In this document: piece after piece, positions 59,663 through 64,000 of the stretch
How positions within the stretch are numbered: the first letter of the stretch is position 1
How the letters are laid out: each line of letters begins with the position of its first letter
Assembly: GCF_010365865.1 (NCBI RefSeq)
Contig: NZ_CP048020.1
Coordinates: 1,426,001-1,490,000 of the forward strand
DNA: 64,000 bases
Origin: Treponema vincentii
GTDB taxonomy: Bacteria > Spirochaetota > Spirochaetia > Treponematales > Treponemataceae
Direction of reading: 5' to 3'
Notes under the pieces: model-generated
What the model was told of the DNA's origin: nothing
Seen by the model: the letters and a program-made list of their open reading frames with translations, nothing else
Database searches by the model: none
Translations under genes and position numbers: made by a program

Positions 59663-62600
59663 GTGAGAACGATGAAAAGTAGTATGCGTTTATATGGGCT
59701 TTTATGTGCCGCGCTGCTGCCGGTAACGGTATGTCTTTCATGTAATAAGCTGATAGGCGATCTTATTCCTTCGAACGAACAAAAACTTATCAGTTTTGAT
59801 TTAAAAAACGTCGAACGATTTGTGTGCAGTACAAACACTGCTATTCGTGATCATAGCGTTACCGTAACGGTTCCGAAAGGAACCGATGTAACGCGCCTTT
59901 TGCCCGAATCGGTTGTATCTGCACAGGCGACGCTGTTTCCGGTAACGCTGCGCTACTTACAGGAAGCCTTTCCCGCAACCGATGTACTGAAAATCGGCTC
60001 TGCCATCGGCAGCTTTGAAAACATCGAAGCGATAAACAAGTGGTTTTTCGAAATGTATGCGGAAAATCCCAACTTTACCATTCCGGAGCTGATTTTTCCT
60101 ATTAACTTTTTAAGCCCCGTGCCTTTTGCCGTTATCGGCGGACAGGGGAAGATAGAACTGTATACCGTAAAAGTCCTCTATGACGATGGCACCGATCCCG
60201 CTACCGGTACCCTGCCGCCGGGCGTTAATGCAGAAAAAAATATTCTTTCGTTTACGGTTGGGGAGCCGCAGATAGGCGAAAGCGTTATCGGAGAAAACAC
60301 GGTGGATTTTGAAGTAACGGCGGGAACGGAAGTACGCGCGCTGACCGTAACGGCAACCGTTTCTCCGCACGCTGTTTTGATACCGCTTACCGAGTCCTAC
60401 CTTGTGCCGCTTTTGCAGAGCTTAGGGATGGATCCGTTGAGCGTATTATCCGGTTACATTACTGCGCCGAATAAAGAAGCGTATTTACGCGCTCTTTTTG
60501 CGCCGGTTAACCTTTCGAGTGTAATCGTTCCGCTTAATAAACCGATTGATTTTACCAACCCCGTGCAGTTTGCCGTACTGGGTAATGATAAGGATGTAAA
60601 GCTGTACACGGCAACCTGCAAGCAGACGGTAACGGGAGCGGCGCTGAAAAACTTCGGTTTTTCAAAGGTGAAAAACCCCGGTCTGGTAAAAGACGGAACG
60701 GTTCGTATAGACCATGCGGCAAAAACCGTAACGGCAGAGCTTTTTTATCCGGTTGAATACTCAAATACCGGCTATGACGCTTTTTCGCTGTATTGCGATG
60801 TTGCTTATGCCGGAGACGAAGTAGAAATAAAATATAGGGGCAGACGGTATGCGACGAACGATAAAATACGCTTTAGACCCGAAAACCCGTCAGGAGCACA
60901 GTATCACCTCGGTACAGCCGAAGCAAAGATTATCATCACCTTCGGAACGGAGCAAACGGAGTATCGCCTATTTATCTCGTTTAAAGAAGACCCCGACACC
61001 TCGCGCAGCATTACCGACTTCCGCTTTACCAAAGACAAAAATAGCGAGCTGAAAACGCTTTCGATGGCGGCTATTGCAAACGACGGCCACGAAGGGACAA
61101 TCACCGCAACGGTGCTCTACACGGGAAGCGCAAAACCCGAAAGCCTTATCCCTACCTTTATTACTCCCGGTACGGTAAGAGTAGACGGGGCCGTGCAGAC
61201 ATCGGGCAGTACCGCACAAGATTTTAGAAAAACACTTACCTATGTCTGTACCTCCCGCGACGGACAGTACACAAGGCGGTATACCGTAAAGATACGGTTC
61301 GTCTATGCAGAGCCTTCCCTGTCGGTTTTAAAAACTTTCCGCTTTCCTGCGGGCATCAACCCTCTTACCAAAGATTGCGAAGGCAGAATTGACCAAACGG
61401 CACGCACCGTACATATTACTGCCTGCTATGCCGGACAAAAACCTAAAAAACTGATCCCTGAATTTTCCGCAACCGGAGAGGTAACGGTAGACTCTCTTAC
61501 ACAGACCGGCGGTTCCAGTGTACAGGACTTTGAATACCCCGTGTACTATAAAGTAACGGCAACAGATGACCCTTCCGTATATACGGTATATCAGGTAATA
61601 GTAAACTTTGAATATTCGGCAGATTCTGGCTGCGAATTGACTGAGTTTAAGCTGTTGATGCAGGATAATCCTTCGCTGACGCAGGATGTAACAGCCTCTA
61701 TCAGTGCACATTCGGGCACCGTTTATGCACTTTTGCCGCGCGGAGCGGATGTTACCAATCTTATACCTCGCTTTACCGCAAGGGGGCGGGTAACGGTTGA
61801 CAATATTGAACAAACCAGCGGAGAAACGGCAGGCGATTTTTCCTCGGTGATAGAATACAAGGTAACGAGCGAAAACGGCCTTTATACCAAAACCTACCGC
61901 GTAACCTTACAGCAAGCGGGCGGCATTATCCATGTTGACCCGAAAGCGACGGGCAGACACAACGGTTCGACATGGGAAGACGCCTTTACAAACCTTGAAG
62001 CCGCCTTACAAAAGGCGAACGAAATGCCCGATGGCGTAAACGCAGAAATATGGATGAGTAAGGACTGTACCCTCAATAACAAACGCTATGAACTAAAGCG
62101 CACGCTGACCCTGCGCGGCGGGTTTTTGGGCATTGAAACCGAAGCCGACCAGCGGAACAAGGATAATAAGACCGTATTTAACGAAGTAAGATTTTTTTCT
62201 TTTGGCAGAGAACTCCGCGGTATACTTACCTTTGACAGTATTGTGTTTGATAAGCCCTGGGGTACGATGTATCCTATTTATGAAATTCAATGGAATACCG
62301 CCGGAGAAAACGCCCTTGTTATCGCGAACTGTAATATCCGCTGTAATATGGATTTTATTAGCTCCGGACAACGGTTTGCATCGGTTACGGTAAAGGATGT
62401 AGATGCTAACAGCAAATGTTCCCTGCCGCAATGCGATACCGTTACGGTACAAAATGTAAACACCGGCAGCGAGGACTTGTCCATAAGATGCGATACCGCT
62501 ACCGTCGATAATTACAGCGGCGATGACCTTTACATTAATAACGGCAACGGTGTTGCACCGGCGCAAAAAGTAGTTATCAAAAACAGCCGCTGCTGGAGCA

Positions 62601-63763
62601 TAATTTATGCAAAAGACATTGACGTTAGCAATTCGAAAATATACGGTGAGTACCATAATTTTGATGTTATCAGTCTTTACAACCTACCCGGATACTACAA
62701 CATGGAGCTGTATCCTGCCGCTTCCGCTTCCATTAAGATGAAAAACTGCGACCTCGGCGATATATCGATTAAGAACGACAGCAGCGAAGTGCTGAAATTA
62801 AAAAGCGTCGATATTACTGCTGTAACCATAGCCTCTCTGTATGTAAAAAATGGCGGCAAGGTAATAACCGAACGGCTTAGCTACTCCGGGAATAGGGTGG
62901 ACACGATAAAGTCCTTACAGCTCCCTGCCTGTTCGGTAACAATAAAGAATTGTAACTGCAAGGATACCATCGATGTTTCCTGCAATGCAAAGGACTTTAA
63001 GGCCATTATGGAAGCCGTACCGGTACATACGGACATAGAGAACGTATCGGCAAAAACAATAAAATGCGGGTATACAACCGAAGACTTACGGACTATCAAA
63101 AGGGAGTACAGCTGCCCTCCGTATGTATTCAAAGAAGGCCAGTGGATGAAGATGTTTTTGGAACCGGTGCCTTTTGCAAGCGGCGGCTCCCATACCCTAA
63201 AAGATGTTAAGGCGGAAAACCTGTACGTATCTTCAGGCGATTCTATTACATTAAAAGGCGGCAGCGGGTATCAGCCATTCCGGCTGGAGGGACAGTTAAA
63301 AGGCGCCCTGTCGTTCGCGTTGCGGTGGAATGAGGAAAAACAGGAGAATTATTCATATAATGCCATTAATTTCTCTTCCGTTGTGTTAAATAATGAAACG
63401 ACGCCGAACAGTAAAATCGACATAGACAATATCTATGTGCAAGGGGAGTGGTTCCGGGCACGGACGAATACCCTTTCCGTACACAAAATACTGCCTGTCT
63501 GGTTGCAGCTGGGATGCGTAGAACTGCAAGGGCGTAACAGCGTAACCGTCACAGACTGCGATTTCCGCAACATAGTGCCGTTTTACGCCTACTACGACCA
63601 ACGTCCTACCGAAATACGCCCCAGCTTCCTTGCCGTAGGCGGAACGGTCAGCTTGACGGGCTGCACCTTTGACGAGAGCTTTGTTCAAGTGGGTTCAGGC
63701 ACGTGCTTCGACACCCACCTCAACAGTACGTTCAACTGCACGGCAGCGGTGTGGAAAAAGTAA
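59663..63763 (+). CDS. Large lipoprotein with DUF5018-like repeats and C-terminal beta-helix region
   Basis: 1,366 residues. AAAGGAG seven bases before the GTG at 59663; an ATG at 59672 is the alternative. The signal peptide ends with a relaxed lipobox at Cys27 (CLSC). Two related N-terminal modules (~30-180 and ~190-330) precede four DUF5018-like beta-sandwich repeats: each has an LIPxF segment, T-V-D-x-Q-T-S-G and VYKVTS-D-Y-T-Y-T-V endings (~330-760). The remainder starts IHVDPKATGRHNGSTWEDAFTNL, the entry motif of parallel beta-helix proteins, and contains many short strands with Asn and Cys. No autotransporter barrel or sortase signal is seen. Probably surface-exposed. The OmpA-like gene upstream may be its partner. 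Confidence 0.75.
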   Translation: MRTMKSSMRLYGLLCAALLPVTVCLSCNKLIGDLIPSNEQKLISFDLKNVERFVCSTNTAIRDHSVTVTVPKGTDVTRLLPESVVSAQATLFPVTLRYLQEAFPATDVLKIGSAIGSFENIEAINKWFFEMYAENPNFTIPELIFPINFLSPVPFAVIGGQGKIELYTVKVLYDDGTDPATGTLPPGVNAEKNILSFTVGEPQIGESVIGENTVDFEVTAGTEVRALTVTATVSPHAVLIPLTESYLVPLLQSLGMDPLSVLSGYITAPNKEAYLRALFAPVNLSSVIVPLNKPIDFTNPVQFAVLGNDKDVKLYTATCKQTVTGAALKNFGFSKVKNPGLVKDGTVRIDHAAKTVTAELFYPVEYSNTGYDAFSLYCDVAYAGDEVEIKYRGRRYATNDKIRFRPENPSGAQYHLGTAEAKIIITFGTEQTEYRLFISFKEDPDTSRSITDFRFTKDKNSELKTLSMAAIANDGHEGTITATVLYTGSAKPESLIPTFITPGTVRVDGAVQTSGSTAQDFRKTLTYVCTSRDGQYTRRYTVKIRFVYAEPSLSVLKTFRFPAGINPLTKDCEGRIDQTARTVHITACYAGQKPKKLIPEFSATGEVTVDSLTQTGGSSVQDFEYPVYYKVTATDDPSVYTVYQVIVNFEYSADSGCELTEFKLLMQDNPSLTQDVTASISAHSGTVYALLPRGADVTNLIPRFTARGRVTVDNIEQTSGETAGDFSSVIEYKVTSENGLYTKTYRVTLQQAGGIIHVDPKATGRHNGSTWEDAFTNLEAALQKANEMPDGVNAEIWMSKDCTLNNKRYELKRTLTLRGGFLGIETEADQRNKDNKTVFNEVRFFSFGRELRGILTFDSIVFDKPWGTMYPIYEIQWNTAGENALVIANCNIRCNMDFISSGQRFASVTVKDVDANSKCSLPQCDTVTVQNVNTGSEDLSIRCDTATVDNYSGDDLYINNGNGVAPAQKVVIKNSRCWSIIYAKDIDVSNSKIYGEYHNFDVISLYNLPGYYNMELYPAASASIKMKNCDLGDISIKNDSSEVLKLKSVDITAVTIASLYVKNGGKVITERLSYSGNRVDTIKSLQLPACSVTIKNCNCKDTIDVSCNAKDFKAIMEAVPVHTDIENVSAKTIKCGYTTEDLRTIKREYSCPPYVFKEGQWMKMFLEPVPFASGGSHTLKDVKAENLYVSSGDSITLKGGSGYQPFRLEGQLKGALSFALRWNEEKQENYSYNAINFSSVVLNNETTPNSKIDIDNIYVQGEWFRARTNTLSVHKILPVWLQLGCVELQGRNSVTVTDCDFRNIVPFYAYYDQRPTEIRPSFLAVGGTVSLTGCTFDESFVQVGSGTCFDTHLNSTFNCTAAVWKK

Positions 63764-63788
63764 GCGCAAAACTATTACGGTGTGGTCC

Positions 63789-63827
63789 GGGGATGTCGAA
63801 AAAGCAGCCGACTTTTAAGACATCCCC
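63789..63827 (+). terminator. Hairpin repeat (family B) after the large lipoprotein gene
   Basis: GGGGATGTC / GACATCCCC with inner AAAAAG / ACTTTT, starting 26 bases after the stop. Near-identical to the hairpin at 57963. Confidence 0.65.
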
Positions 63828-63965
63828 TGTCCGCCTGCCGCTTCTGTGGGTTCTTCATATCTGCAGTTAGAATATTAGAAAAAACATGATAACCTGCCGA
63901 GTTTCTTAGCCATTTTGCCGTTGGTGGTATATATATAGGGTATATATTTATGGAGGTAAATAGCT

Positions 63966-64000
63966 ATGAAGAAACACAACCGTCGATATAAAGATTCTGT
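63966..64000 (+). CDS. Start of a probable Rpn-family PD-(D/E)XK nuclease/transposase protein, 3' truncated
   Basis: ATG with GGAGG nine bases upstream opens the peptide MKKHNRRYKDSV before the window ends. The N-terminal RYKDSV is the usual beginning of Rpn/TIGR01784 proteins, which are common, multi-copy and often decayed in treponemes. With only 11 complete codons, the call is tentative. Confidence 0.4.
   Translation, partial: MKKHNRRYKDS

Noticed and set aside
1-64000. tRNA, rRNA or tmRNA genes
   Set aside because: No cloverleaf with conserved TTC and CCA-adjacent features or rRNA blocks were seen by eye; short tRNAs could be missed without a scanner.

Overview
The window looks like chromosomal DNA of a host-associated spirochaete, most probably a Treponema of intermediate GC content. 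The reasons are the gene set (a PP2C/STAS/HATPase partner-switching module, a pair of 7TM cyclases, relaxed spirochaetal lipoboxes, a stand-alone DbpA-type RNA-binding protein) and the order rpsF-ssb-rpsR-rplI-dnaB next to a secreted protein, an arrangement I associate with treponemes. I did not establish the species. I found no rRNA, tRNA, tmRNA, CRISPR array, prophage or intact insertion sequence.

Layout. 1-2.8 kb: AT-rich heterodimeric ABC transporter pair, cut by the left edge. 2.8-4.3 kb: a DUF4272 protein and a frameshifted two-TM gene. 4.4-6.7 kb: penicillin-binding protein 1C, preceded by two identical-core palindromes. 6.9-24.1 kb, almost all on the minus strand: ComM-type ATPase, DbpA/LptC-like pair, DUF4299 protein, an smc operon, (plus strand) a C39-like peptidase, then lemA, a TPR protein, aroA and a sodium symporter. 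24.5-31.2 kb, accessory: TetR with a second ABC pair, a second TetR with duplicated operators controlling itself and a CDP-alcohol phosphotransferase-like membrane protein, and a GntR regulator. 31.2-36.5 kb: folD-yigZ-ruvA facing murG-cvpA-DNA polymerase III clamp-loader-like gene. 36.6-43.5 kb: soluble class III cyclase, CapA-like protein, dnaB and the rpsF operon, then a doubly frameshifted secreted protein. 43.7-47.6 kb: two overlapping 7TM cyclases. 47.7-55.1 kb: ispH, nifS-like, aroB, a GH57-like protein and ftsH on the minus strand. 55.4-57.9 kb: phosphatase/STAS/kinase switch. 58.3-63.8 kb: an OmpA-like protein and a 1,366-residue lipoprotein. The right edge cuts the start of a probable Rpn-family nuclease.

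How the genes fit together. Cell-wall assembly is represented by murG and pbpC, isoprenoid supply by ispH, aromatic biosynthesis by aroB and aroA, and replication/recombination by dnaB, ssb, ruvA, smc and the clamp-loader-like gene. Signalling is prominent: three class III cyclase domains lie within 11 kb, close to an Rsb-type partner switch.

The strongest unusual observation is the tandem 7TM cyclase pair at 43660-47612. The first protein has the Lys/Thr and transition-state Asn/Arg positions but His at the first metal Asp. The second has both metal Asp residues but Tyr/Glu at the Asn/Arg positions. Together they would build one complete active site, a mammalian-like C1/C2 heterodimer made from two overlapping bacterial genes. 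Other points of interest are at least three families of dispersed intergenic hairpins, two arrays of unrelated small perfect palindromes, a MITE-like inverted repeat, an SMC without a recognisable hinge, and a GH57-like protein lacking its expected nucleophile.
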